DNA of 41,043 bases, from NCBI GenBank assembly GCA_002366795.1, contig DFBX01000050.1, positions 1 to 41,043 of the forward strand, read 5' to 3'. This DNA is from Rhodobacteraceae bacterium UBA3069. GTDB taxonomy: Bacteria; Pseudomonadota; Alphaproteobacteria; Rhodobacterales; Rhodobacteraceae. The position numbers were made by a program, and so were the translations under genes. The notes beneath the pieces were generated by a model, which ran no database searches, was not told where the DNA came from, and saw only the letters and a program-made list of their open reading frames with translations. Shown in pieces: positions 17,404 through 24,710 of this stretch (the first letter of the stretch is position 1; each line of letters begins with the position of its first letter).

Positions 17404-18165
17404 ATGCGTCCGGCCTTTTTGCTTGTGCGGGCCGCGTTTCTGGCCCTGACCCTGCCTTTGGCGGGATGTTTTTCCTTGCCCGAAGGCGGGCGCATGGGGC
17501 TTTTGTCCGGTGGCGATGGCGCGCCTGCGCCGGTGCCCGCGCTGCGCCGTGCGGCGCTGACACAGGGTGACGTGGTCGTGCTGCCGCCCGCGGGCTATTG
17601 CGTGGACGGTGACAGCATCCGTGACGGGGCCAGCGGCGGGGCCTTTGCCCTGATCGCGGCCTGCCAGTCGCTGACCGGCCGGCTGGGCGGCGTCGCGGCG
17701 GAACCTGCCATCCTGACGGTGTCGATTTCAAACCGGAAACGGGGTGAGCTGGACCAGCCCGGTGCGGATGATCTGGCGCGGGCCACCGGCGGCGCGCGGG
17801 TGCTGGAGCGGATCAATGGCGACGGGCTGACGCTGGTGCATCTGGCCACGGGCGGCGATGCCAAGGTGCCGGGCGGCGATCCGCGCCACTGGCGCGGGGT
17901 GATGGTGGTCAATGCACGTGTCGTCGGGTTGGCGCTGTATGGCCCCAAGGGCAGCACCGTTGCGGGGCAGGCCGGCAAGCTGCTGATGGTGGCCATGGCC
18001 GAGGGCATCCGCGAGGCAAGCCCCTTTGTCGATCCGGCGGGCCCGCCCGAGATTGCCGCGACGGAAATGGCCGATCCTGTGCGCCCTTCCGCGGCAGCGC
18101 GTGATGCGGCTGCGTCAACGGCAGGAAAATTCAAGAAAAACCTCTTGCGGCGGCTGTTTCATTAA
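17404..18165 (+). CDS. Hypothetical lipoprotein
   Basis: A 253-residue protein with an N-terminal lipoprotein signal: hydrophobic FLLVRAAFLALTLP then the lipobox LAGC. The start at 17404 gives a clean signal peptide; the ATG at 17356 would overlap ilvD. The mature part contains a PAGYCVDGDSIRDGASGGAFALIAAC segment with two Cys and a basic C-terminus (KFKKNLLRRLF). I have seen similar proteins only in Rhodobacterales and know of no function. It follows ilvD by 28 bases and is likely cotranscribed. Confidence 0.75.
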   Translation: MRPAFLLVRAAFLALTLPLAGCFSLPEGGRMGLLSGGDGAPAPVPALRRAALTQGDVVVLPPAGYCVDGDSIRDGASGGAFALIAACQSLTGRLGGVAAEPAILTVSISNRKRGELDQPGADDLARATGGARVLERINGDGLTLVHLATGGDAKVPGGDPRHWRGVMVVNARVVGLALYGPKGSTVAGQAGKLLMVAMAEGIREASPFVDPAGPPEIAATEMADPVRPSAAARDAAASTAGKFKKNLLRRLFH

Positions 18166-18184
18166 CTGTTTTGGGCCTATCATT

Positions 18185-18201
18185 GTTTCCGGTCTGGAAA
18201 C
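18185..18201. terminator. Short perfect hairpin after the lipoprotein gene
   Basis: GTTTCC-GGTCT-GGAAAC lies 20 bases after the lipoprotein stop, with no T run. It may be a weak terminator or a binding site. Confidence 0.3.
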
Positions 18202-18283
18202 GCGGCGGCGAAGCGGCTAGGCATTTAAATTACGCGCAATGCGAGTGTTCGCAGGCGCAGGTCGGAAATGGGGCTGATCGGGC

Positions 18284-19057
18284 ATGGAGACGGGTTTCGG
18301 CGGGGTGCTGAGGAAACTGGCGCACAAGCGCATGATGAACCGCTGGGCACGGGCCGCGCGCGATGCCGACAAGGCCGATCTGGACCGCTTGCGCGGGCAA
18401 CGCGCCCGCGCCCGCAGGCTGCGGCATTTCCTGGACGAATTGATCTATAAATCCGAAACCCGACTGGCGCTGCCGATGATCGGGTCGAACTCTTTTTACA
18501 AACCGCATGGCTGCGACTGGTCGTGGCGGCCTGAATTGTGGCGCGGCCCATTGGCCAACCCCGGCATGTCCTCGGTGCCCAGCAAGTCGATGCTGGGCGA
18601 GGAGGTGACGCTGTTCCACGATTGCGAGGGGTCCGAACTGACCCTGCGCCAGCTGCGCAACCGGCGCGAACAGGATCTGGCGCCGTTCGGGCTGCGTATG
18701 GATGTTTTCCGGTTCGACGGGTCGTTCCTGTCGCTGGTGGTGGACTTGCCCCATGGCGCGGTGGACGGACTGAAACGTCGCCATGTTCTGCGCATGGATA
18801 CGATCATGGAGCTGGAAAAGCCGCTGGAAATCTTTGCGCGGTTGAACATCAAGCATGGCCCCAACACAGAGCAGATCGTGCGCGAACTGCCCCTGCACGA
18901 GCAGGAAGTCATGGTGGAGTTCGACTTGGCCTATACCGAGCTGAACGAAAAGCGGGTGGAAAAGGCCTGGGTCGATTTGATTTTCGAGGGGCCGGAAATG
19001 AACCAGGTGATTCTGCGCGACCTGACATTCTCGCGCAGGACGCGGGCGGAAATCTGA
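18284..19057 (+). CDS. Conserved hypothetical protein (possibly DUF6478)
   Basis: A 257-residue soluble protein. The N-terminus is strongly basic and helical (KLAHKRMMNRWARAARDADKADLDRLRGQRARARRLRHFL), followed by an Arg/Trp segment GCDWSWRPELWRGPL and a beta-rich C-terminal half with alternating hydrophobic strands (DGSFLSLVVDLP, EVMVEFDLAY, KAWVDLIFEG). I associate it with a Rhodobacterales-restricted family, possibly DUF6478, from memory. The next gene starts nine bases later behind a strong ribosome binding site, so the two form a pair. Function unknown. Confidence 0.75.
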   Translation: METGFGGVLRKLAHKRMMNRWARAARDADKADLDRLRGQRARARRLRHFLDELIYKSETRLALPMIGSNSFYKPHGCDWSWRPELWRGPLANPGMSSVPSKSMLGEEVTLFHDCEGSELTLRQLRNRREQDLAPFGLRMDVFRFDGSFLSLVVDLPHGAVDGLKRRHVLRMDTIMELEKPLEIFARLNIKHGPNTEQIVRELPLHEQEVMVEFDLAYTELNEKRVEKAWVDLIFEGPEMNQVILRDLTFSRRTRAEI

Positions 19058-19066
19058 GGAGGCGAC

Positions 19067-19441
19067 ATGACTGATCTGACCTTGACCAAGACGCGCCTGT
19101 TCCAAGGGGTGTGGGAGGGGGCGCTGACCTCCTCGGGCAAGACGAACACGCCGCCCAGCATCGAGGTGACGCATCTGGAGCAGCCGCTGGACGGTCTGGA
19201 AATGACCGAGGATGGCGCGGGCGGATGGGCGGTGCGATTCCCCGTGCCCGTCGATGTGATCGCGGACGGGGTGCAGACATTCCTGTTTCGTGACGCGTTG
19301 ACCGGCGAGACGCTGGAGAGTTTCGCGCTGATCGGCGGCGAGGCCCTGTCGGATGACATTCGCGCCGAGATGAACCTGCTGCGCGAAGAGTTGGACATGC
19401 TGAAACGCGCGTTCCGGCGGCATTGTCTGGAGACGATGTAA
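19067..19441 (+). CDS. Conserved hypothetical protein
   Basis: A 124-residue protein. The first 90 residues look beta-rich (RLFQGVWEGAL, WAVRFPVPVDVIADGVQTFLFRD) and the last 30 form an amphipathic, probably coiled-coil helix (DDIRAEMNLLREELDMLKRAFRRHC). AGGAGG ends six bases before the ATG. Pairing with the 18284 gene suggests a common task. No family assigned. Confidence 0.75.
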   Translation: MTDLTLTKTRLFQGVWEGALTSSGKTNTPPSIEVTHLEQPLDGLEMTEDGAGGWAVRFPVPVDVIADGVQTFLFRDALTGETLESFALIGGEALSDDIRAEMNLLREELDMLKRAFRRHCLETM

Positions 19442-19460
19442 GCCGTCGTGCGGGTTGATG

Positions 19461-19502
19461 CGCCGGACGCCTTCGGCGAGAGTATTTTTGGCAAAATGAA
19501 AA
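19461..19502 (+). repeat. Hairpin plus GAGTATTT dispersed repeat, copy 3
   Basis: CGCCG/CGGCG (19461-19465 with 19474-19478) forms a short hairpin followed by GAGTATTTTTGGCAAAATGA and AAA (19480-19502). This copy sits between two + strand genes, directly upstream of the ribosome binding site of the next gene. Confidence 0.65.
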
Positions 19503-19518
19503 TACGGGGGAGGCGCAT

Positions 19519-19809
19519 ATGATTTGCGAGATCGTGACATTTGATATTGCAGGGCTGGAGCGTGACGAGGTTCTGGCGCTGTATGAAAAGACGCTGGCGC
19601 GGTGGCGCGCTTGGCCGGGGCTGATCCGCAAGATGTATTTGTATGACGAGGAAGGCGGGCGCGGCGGCGGTATCTATCTTTGGGAGAGCCGGGAGGCTGC
19701 CCAAGGCGCGCATGATGCCGAATGGTGCGCCATGGCCGAGCGGCTGTATGGCAGCGCGCCGAAGTTCGATTTTTACGAGGTTCCGGTGGTTCTGGAAAAT
19801 CGCGATTGA
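19519..19809 (+). CDS. Small monooxygenase-like (dimeric alpha/beta barrel) protein
   Basis: A 96-residue protein with the pattern of an antibiotic-biosynthesis-monooxygenase/YdhR-like ferredoxin fold: strand EIVTFDIAG, helix ARWRAWPGLIRKMYLYDEE, strand GGGIYLWESREAAQGAHD, then a terminal strand FDFYEVPVVLE. YdhR-type proteins are putative monooxygenases with no proven physiological substrate. GGGGAGG precedes the ATG. Its TGA lies within the -35 of the ars promoter, so it is adjacent to, but probably not part of, the arsenic operon. Confidence 0.75.
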   Translation: MICEIVTFDIAGLERDEVLALYEKTLARWRAWPGLIRKMYLYDEEGGRGGGIYLWESREAAQGAHDAEWCAMAERLYGSAPKFDFYEVPVVLENRD

Positions 19810-19834
19810 CGCGACGAAGGTATTTCCATATATC
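19806..19834 (+). promoter_or_regulatory. Predicted arsR promoter
   Basis: TTGACG (19806-19811), a 17-base spacer and TATATC (19829-19834) form a near-consensus sigma-70 promoter. A start about seven bases after the -10 falls at or next to the arsR ATG (19842), so the mRNA would have essentially no leader. Confidence 0.65.
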
Positions 19835-19849
19835 CTGAGTTATGGAAAT
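19822..19849. promoter_or_regulatory. Likely ArsR operator overlapping the start codon
   Basis: ATTTCCAT (19822-19829) and its exact complement ATGGAAAT (19842-19849) are 12 bases apart. One arm touches the -10 and the other contains the arsR ATG. This is the expected location for an autoregulatory ArsR site. Confidence 0.6.
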
Positions 19850-20174
19850 GAAGCGCGCTCTTGATGGCTTTGGTGCCCTGTCGCAGGAAATGCGGCTGTC
19901 CGTGTTCCGCTTGCTGGTGCAGGCGGGCGCGGATGGCTTGGCCGCCGGTGAAATCGCCGAGGCGCTGGGCGTCCGGCAGAACACACTGTCGGCCAATCTG
20001 TCGGTCCTTTTGCAGGCTGGTCTGGTCCGCAACCGGCGCGAAGGGCGCAGCATTCGTTATTTCGCTGACATGGAGGGGATGCGCGGCTTGCTTGGCTTTT
20101 TGCTGGAGGATTGCTGCGGCGGCAACCCCGATCAATGCGCCCCTTTTCTGGACGGCATTGCCGGTCCTTGTTGA
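19842..20174 (+). CDS. arsR: Arsenic-responsive ArsR/SmtB-family repressor
   Basis: A 110-residue winged-helix regulator. The recognition helix region is AAGEIAEALGVRQNTLSANLSVLLQAGLV, followed by the wing RNRREGRSIRYF. The C-terminal helix has C91, C92 and C99 (CCGGNPDQC) plus a terminal C110. This resembles the C95/C96/C102 As(III) site of the Acidithiobacillus ferrooxidans ArsR, not the CVC site of the E. coli plasmid type. It should repress arsR-arsC-arsH and release the operator on As(III) or Sb(III) binding. There is no Shine-Dalgarno sequence; a leaderless start at 19842 or 19848 is likely. Confidence 0.9.
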   Translation: MEMKRALDGFGALSQEMRLSVFRLLVQAGADGLAAGEIAEALGVRQNTLSANLSVLLQAGLVRNRREGRSIRYFADMEGMRGLLGFLLEDCCGGNPDQCAPFLDGIAGPC

Positions 20175-20186
20175 TGAGGAGAGCCG

Positions 20187-20588
20187 ATGCGCCCTGTCAT
20201 TCATCATAACCCCGATTGCGGCACTTCGCGCAATGTATTGGCGATCTTGCAGGCCGGGGAAGTGGCACCCGTGGTGGTCGAATACCTGGTCGAGGGCTGG
20301 ACGCGCGCGCAACTGCTGGCCCTGTTGGCCGCCGCCGGATTGACGCCACGCGCGGCGCTGCGGCTCAGCAAGTCACCGGCCGCGGCGTTGGGCCTGACCG
20401 ATCCGGCGGTCAGCGACGACGCATTGCTGGATGCGATGCTGGAACACCCCGTGTTGGTCAACCGCCCCATCGTTTGCACCCCCAAGGGTGTGCGCCTGTG
20501 CCGCCCGTCGGAGGCGGTGCTGGAAATCATGGAGACCCGGCCCAAAGGCCCGATTTACAAGGAGGACGGGACGAAAATCCCGCTTTGA
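20187..20588 (+). CDS. arsC: Arsenate reductase, glutaredoxin-coupled type
   Basis: A 133-residue ArsC of the Spx/ArsC thioredoxin-fold family. The catalytic Cys is C11 in HNPDCGTSRN; Arg residues for arsenate binding appear in VLVNRPIVCTPKGVRLCRP. It reduces arsenate to arsenite using glutathione and glutaredoxin. It follows arsR by 12 bases with GAGGAG before the ATG, and its TGA overlaps the arsH ATG. An arsenite efflux pump (ArsB/Acr3) is absent from the window. Confidence 0.95.
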   Translation: MRPVIHHNPDCGTSRNVLAILQAGEVAPVVVEYLVEGWTRAQLLALLAAAGLTPRAALRLSKSPAAALGLTDPAVSDDALLDAMLEHPVLVNRPIVCTPKGVRLCRPSEAVLEIMETRPKGPIYKEDGTKIPL

Positions 20589-21316
20589 TGCCGATGACAG
20601 ATAGCTTTCCCGCCATGGATGACGGCGGTTTCAACGCCCCGGATATGGATGCGCTTTTCCCCGCCGAACGGGCCAGCCACGCGCCGCGTATCCTGCTGAT
20701 GTATGGCTCGCTGCGGCAGCGGTCGTTTTCGCGCTTCATGGCCGAGGAAGCGGCGCGGGTGTTGCGGCGGCTTGGTTGCGAGGCCCGTATTTTCGACCCG
20801 CGCGGGTTGCCGCAGGTGGACGAGGACAGTGACACCCATCCCAAGGTGATCGCGCTGCGCGAGGCGGTGATCTGGTCCGAAGGCATGGTCTGGTCCTCGC
20901 CCGAGCGGCATGGCGCGATGAGCGCGATCATGAAGCAACAAGTGGACTGGATACCGCTGGCCCCCATCGGCGGGGTGCGCCCGACGCAGGGCAAGACGCT
21001 GGCGGTGATGCAGGTTTGCGGCGGCTCGCAAAGTTTCAATACGGTGAACCAGCTGCGCATTCTTGGCCGTTGGATGCGGCTGTTGACGATTCCCAACCAG
21101 TCGTCCGTGGCGAAGGCATGGGACGAATTCGATGCGGAGGGGCGGATGAAGCCCTCGCCCTATTACAACCGGATGGTGGACGTGATGGAGGAGTTGGTGA
21201 AATTCACCCTGCTGACCCGTGACATCAAGGATCACCTGGTGGACCGCTATTCCGAACGGGTCGAGACGCGCGAGGAATTGTCGAAACGGGTGAATGCCGC
21301 CAAGGCGATTGGCTGA
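20588..21316 (+). CDS. arsH: Arsenical resistance flavoprotein ArsH
   Basis: A 242-residue NADPH-dependent FMN reductase. Diagnostic blocks are RILLMYGSLRQRSFSRFMAE (FMN phosphate loop), VWSSPERHGAMSAIMKQQVDWIP, and QVCGGSQSFNTVNQLRILGRWMR. ArsH oxidises trivalent methylarsenicals and also has quinone or chromate reductase activity in some species. The start at 20588 overlaps the arsC stop (TGATG); ATG 20594 is an alternative six bases later. It completes the arsR-arsC-arsH operon. Confidence 0.94.
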   Translation: MPMTDSFPAMDDGGFNAPDMDALFPAERASHAPRILLMYGSLRQRSFSRFMAEEAARVLRRLGCEARIFDPRGLPQVDEDSDTHPKVIALREAVIWSEGMVWSSPERHGAMSAIMKQQVDWIPLAPIGGVRPTQGKTLAVMQVCGGSQSFNTVNQLRILGRWMRLLTIPNQSSVAKAWDEFDAEGRMKPSPYYNRMVDVMEELVKFTLLTRDIKDHLVDRYSERVETREELSKRVNAAKAIG

Positions 21317-21354
21317 TGTAGGGTTGGTAACGTTGCGTTGCAGGTGACATCGCG

Positions 21355-21383
21355 GTTTGGCGTGGGCAACATCTGCGCCAAAC
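21355..21383. promoter_or_regulatory. Perfect 8-base inverted repeat upstream of the FadH-like gene
   Basis: GTTTGGCG (21355-21362) and CGCCAAAC (21376-21383) are exact complements 13 bases apart, directly before the ribosome binding site GGGAGGT (21384-21390). It could be a repressor site, a leader hairpin or the terminator of the ars operon. Confidence 0.45.
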
Positions 21384-21396
21384 GGGAGGTTTACCG

Positions 21397-23415
21397 ATGA
21401 CTGATTATCCGAAAATGCTGGCACCGCTGGATTTGGGGCATGTGGTGTTGAAGAACCGTGTGTTGATGGGGTCCATGCACACCGGTCTGGAGGAAACCCG
21501 CGACTGGGGTCGCGTGGCCGAATTTTACGCGGCGCGCGCCAGCGTGGGCCTGATGGTCACCGGCGGGATCGCCCCCAACAAGGAGGGGGCCGTGGCCCCT
21601 GACGCGGCGGGGATGATCACCGATCAGGACGTGGCCAACCACCGGATCGTCACGGACAGGGTCCATGCCGCGGGCGGGCGCATCGCGATGCAGATCCTGC
21701 ATGCGGGGCGCTATGCGTTCTCGCCCGAATGCGTCAGCGCCTCGGCGGTGAAATCGCCGATTTCGCCGTTTCCCCCCAAGGAACTGGCCGCGGCGGGGAT
21801 CGAAAAGCAGATCAATGATATTGCCGCCGCTGCCGCCCGCGCAAAGGAAGCCGGTTATGACGGGGTCGAGGTGATGGGGTCCGAAGGGTATTTCATCAAC
21901 CAATTCCTTGTGACCCACACCAACAAGCGTGACGATGAATGGGGCGGATCATACGAGAACCGGATGCGTGTCGCGATTGAGGCGGTGAAACGTGCGCGCG
22001 CCGCTGTTGGCCCCGATTTTATCATCATCTACCGGCTGTCGATGATCGACCTGATCCCGAACGGGTCCACCTATGATGAGGTCGTGCAACTGGCGCAGGA
22101 GATCGAGAAGGCCGGTGCGAGTATTATCAATACGGGGATCGGCTGGCACGAGGCGCGAATTCCGACGATTGCAACCAGCGTGCCCCGTGCGGCCTTTGCA
22201 TGGGTGACGAAAAAGCTGATGGGAAAGGTGGGGATTCCTGTCATCACCTCGAACCGGATCAACACGCCCGAGGTGGTCGAGCAGGTGCTGGCAGATGGCT
22301 GTGCCGATATGGTGTCGATGGCGCGGCCCTTGCTGGCGGATGCGGATTTCGTGACCAAGGCGGCGGCGGGCAAGGGCGAGATGATCGCGCCCTGCATCGC
22401 CTGCAATCAGGCCTGTCTGGACCACACGTTTGGCGGCAAGCTGACAAGCTGTCTGGTGAACCCGCGTGCCTGTCACGAGCTGAAGCTGGTGGTGAAACCT
22501 GCTGCGGCGGTGAAATCGGTGGCCGTGGTGGGCGCGGGGCCGGCGGGCCTGTCTACGGCGATGACGGCGGCAGAGCGGGGCCATCGCGTGGTGCTGTTCG
22601 ACAAGTCCAAGGAGCTTGGCGGGCAGTTGAACATGGCCAAGCAGGTGCCGGGCAAAGAGGAATTCCACGGGCTGGTGGACTGGTTTGCGCGTTCGATCGA
22701 TGCTGCGGGGATCGACGTGCGGCTTGGGGTCGTGGCCGGTGTGGATGACCTGAAAGGGTTTGACGAGGTGATCATTGCCACGGGCGTCGTGCCGCGCGAT
22801 CCGGGCATTCCGGGTCAGGAGGGGGCGAATGTCGTCTCTTATATCGACGTGCTGACCGGGGCCGCGGTGCCCGGTCGCCGCGTGGCGGTGATTGGCGCGG
22901 GCGGCATCGGGTTCGACGTGGCAGAATACCTTGTGACGGGGGACAGCCCGACGCTGGACCTGCCGGAATGGATGCGCGAATGGGGCGTCACCGACCCCGA
23001 GGCGGCGCGCGGCGGGCTGGCCCTTGAGGGCCCGCAGCCTGAAGCGCCGGAGCGCGAGGTGGTGCTGTTGCAACGCAAGGCGAAGGCTTTGGGCAAGGGG
23101 CTGGGCAAGACGACGGGCTGGATTCACCGTTCCGCGTTGAAGATGAAGAAAGTCGAGATGGTCGGCGGCGTGAACTACGAGAAGATCGACGCCGACGGTT
23201 TGCACGTCACCAGCGGCGAGGCGCGCGAGAACCCGCGCGTGATCGCGGTGGATACGGTGGTCTTGTGCGCCGGGCAGGAAAGCGAGCGGTCGCTGGCCGA
23301 TGCCTTGGAGGAGATCGGCGTGGCGGTGCATGTGATCGGCGGCGCGGATGTGGCTGCCGAGCTGGACGCGAAGCGGGCGATCAATCAAGGCGTGCGACTG
23401 GCCGCTGCCTTGTGA
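21397..23415 (+). CDS. NADH:flavin oxidoreductase / 2,4-dienoyl-CoA reductase family (FadH-like)
   Basis: A 672-residue two-part flavoenzyme. Residues 1-330 are an OYE-like TIM barrel with FMN-site segments (LKNRVLMGSMHTG, GGSYENRMR, MARPLLADADF). C333, C336, C340 and C353 form a 4Fe-4S motif. Residues 373-672 carry an FAD/NAD(P) module with VAVVGAGPAGLSTA and a second dinucleotide site VAVIGAGGIGFDVAEY. The architecture equals E. coli FadH, which reduces 2,4-dienoyl-CoA in unsaturated fatty acid oxidation, but dimethylamine/histamine dehydrogenase relatives share it. The stop lies inside a 14-base tandem repeat. Confidence 0.9.
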   Translation: MTDYPKMLAPLDLGHVVLKNRVLMGSMHTGLEETRDWGRVAEFYAARASVGLMVTGGIAPNKEGAVAPDAAGMITDQDVANHRIVTDRVHAAGGRIAMQILHAGRYAFSPECVSASAVKSPISPFPPKELAAAGIEKQINDIAAAAARAKEAGYDGVEVMGSEGYFINQFLVTHTNKRDDEWGGSYENRMRVAIEAVKRARAAVGPDFIIIYRLSMIDLIPNGSTYDEVVQLAQEIEKAGASIINTGIGWHEARIPTIATSVPRAAFAWVTKKLMGKVGIPVITSNRINTPEVVEQVLADGCADMVSMARPLLADADFVTKAAAGKGEMIAPCIACNQACLDHTFGGKLTSCLVNPRACHELKLVVKPAAAVKSVAVVGAGPAGLSTAMTAAERGHRVVLFDKSKELGGQLNMAKQVPGKEEFHGLVDWFARSIDAAGIDVRLGVVAGVDDLKGFDEVIIATGVVPRDPGIPGQEGANVVSYIDVLTGAAVPGRRVAVIGAGGIGFDVAEYLVTGDSPTLDLPEWMREWGVTDPEAARGGLALEGPQPEAPEREVVLLQRKAKALGKGLGKTTGWIHRSALKMKKVEMVGGVNYEKIDADGLHVTSGEARENPRVIAVDTVVLCAGQESERSLADALEEIGVAVHVIGGADVAAELDAKRAINQGVRLAAAL

Positions 23416-23459
23416 CGGTTGCCTTGTGACGGCTACCTTGTGACGGCTGCCTTTTGACG
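23404..23459 (+). repeat. Four imperfect 14-base tandem repeats
   Basis: GCTGCCTTGTGACG, GTTGCCTTGTGACG, GCTACCTTGTGACG and GCTGCCTTTTGACG follow one another without gaps. The first holds the TGA of the FadH-like gene. Because 14 is not a multiple of three, the copies place TGA in every frame. Confidence 0.85.
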
Positions 23460-23726
23460 GTCGGGCGACGCTCGCTTGCGCGTCGCCCCGCCCACCGTCC
23501 CATTCGGTTTTATCGCGGCTTGGCGCGGCGGCCGGGCGCGCCCAGGTCCGCCGTCTTTGCGGGGACTGAAACAGCGCCGCGCCGCATGGAAACGGGTCGT
23601 TTCCCTGTTTCCGCCTCATTAACGATGCCCGATTTTACCCCGATATTGTCCGCCCAATGCCCAGAGAATGCCCGAATTGGCCGCGATACCTGATCCTTGA
23701 CAAGAAATTCAAAGGGTATCGAGAAA
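23416..23726. other. 311-base gap before the LysR gene
   Basis: After the 14-base repeats it contains no supported gene. A 79-codon + frame (23454-23693) has Arg/Pro-rich composition, no ribosome binding site and no recognisable protein features. The part near 23700 presumably holds the lysR promoter and leader; AAAGGG at 23711-23716 is the ribosome binding site. I see no clear hairpin or LysR half-sites. Confidence 0.5.
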
Positions 23727-24632
23727 ATGGATCGTCTGACGGAAATGGAAGCCTTTGCCACGGTCGTGGACCAAGGCGGTTTCACCGACGCAGCCAAGAA
23801 AATGGGGATCTCGAAATCCGCCGTTTCCAAGCATGTTTCGAGCCTGGAGGCTCGCTTGGGTGCCCGGCTGCTGAACCGGACGACGCGCCGCGTCAGCCCC
23901 ACGGAAATCGGGCTGGCCTATTACGACCGTGCCCGCCGCGTGCTGAATGATGCAGGCGAGGCCGACGCGCTGGTCACGTCGATGCAATCGGCGCCTTCGG
24001 GGTTGCTGCGCATTTCGGTGGCCACGGATTTCGGCGTGAACCACCTGAGCTCGGTTCTGGGCGAGTTCCTGAGCGAATTTCCCGACATCACCGTGAACAT
24101 GGTGCTGAACAACCGTTACGTGGAACTGATTTCCGAAGGGTTCGACATGGCGATCCGTATTGGCGAGTTGGAGGACAGCACCCTGCGTGCCCGCAAGCTG
24201 ACCGAAACCACCAAGCGCATGATCGCCAGCCCCGGCTATTTCCAGAAACATGGCCGCCCGCAGAAGATCGACGATCTGAACGATCACAAGCTGCTGCATT
24301 ATTCCAACCAGTCCGCTGGCAACGTGTGGAAACTGACCGCGCCGTCCGGTGAAAAGCGCCAAGTGCGCACCGCCGGTTGGCTGTCGGTCAATGACGGGCA
24401 ATCCTTGCTGAACGCCTGTGTTGCCGGTCTTGGCATCGCCTACCTGCCATCGTTCCTTTATGCGGACGCGATGGAGCAGGGCCTGGTCGAGGATGCGATT
24501 CCCGATCTGCCAGTCGAAACCCAAGGCATCTATGCGGTTTACCCGCCGGGGCGTTTCACGCAGCCCAAGGTGCGCGCTTTTATCGACTTCCTGGTGCATA
24601 GCTTTGCCGAGAAAGGCCCGACCGAGTGGTAA
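23727..24632 (+). CDS. LysR-family transcriptional regulator
   Basis: A 301-residue regulator. The N-terminal winged helix (MEAFATVVDQGGFTDAAKKMGISKSAVSKHVSSLEARLGARLLNR without the full run being unusual) is typical, followed by a substrate-binding domain in which DFGVNHLSSVLGEFLSEFP starts the first lobe. It resembles the CrgA/DsdC-like group with DMAIRIGELEDSTLRARKL. ATG 23727 gives the standard N-terminus; ATG 23697 is an unlikely upstream option. The target is unknown: the neighbours are the FadH-like gene upstream and a broken EamA gene downstream on the opposite strand. Confidence 0.9.
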   Translation: MDRLTEMEAFATVVDQGGFTDAAKKMGISKSAVSKHVSSLEARLGARLLNRTTRRVSPTEIGLAYYDRARRVLNDAGEADALVTSMQSAPSGLLRISVATDFGVNHLSSVLGEFLSEFPDITVNMVLNNRYVELISEGFDMAIRIGELEDSTLRARKLTETTKRMIASPGYFQKHGRPQKIDDLNDHKLLHYSNQSAGNVWKLTAPSGEKRQVRTAGWLSVNDGQSLLNACVAGLGIAYLPSFLYADAMEQGLVEDAIPDLPVETQGIYAVYPPGRFTQPKVRAFIDFLVHSFAEKGPTEW

Positions 24633-24677
24633 GGCCCGCCTGAGATACCTATCGCTTTTCCTGCCGAGAGCAACTGG

Positions 24678-24706
24678 CCCGGTGCATATGATGCGCCGGG
24701 TTTTTT
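24678..24706 (+). terminator. Rho-independent terminator of the LysR gene
   Basis: CCCGG ... CCGGG with inner GCAT/ATGC pairing (24678-24700) is followed by six T (24701-24706). It lies 46 bases after the LysR stop and just before the 3' end of the opposing EamA gene. Confidence 0.8.
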
Positions 24707-24710
24707 CTTG

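Noticed and set aside
15249..17495. A 748-codon open frame antisense to ilvD
   Set aside because: It mirrors the highly conserved ilvD gene, has His/Gly/Arg-rich antisense composition and no recognisable domain. High GC content gives long antisense frames.
23454..23693. A 79-codon frame in the gap before the LysR gene
   Set aside because: Arg/Pro-rich, no ribosome binding site, no domain, and it starts in the tandem repeat.
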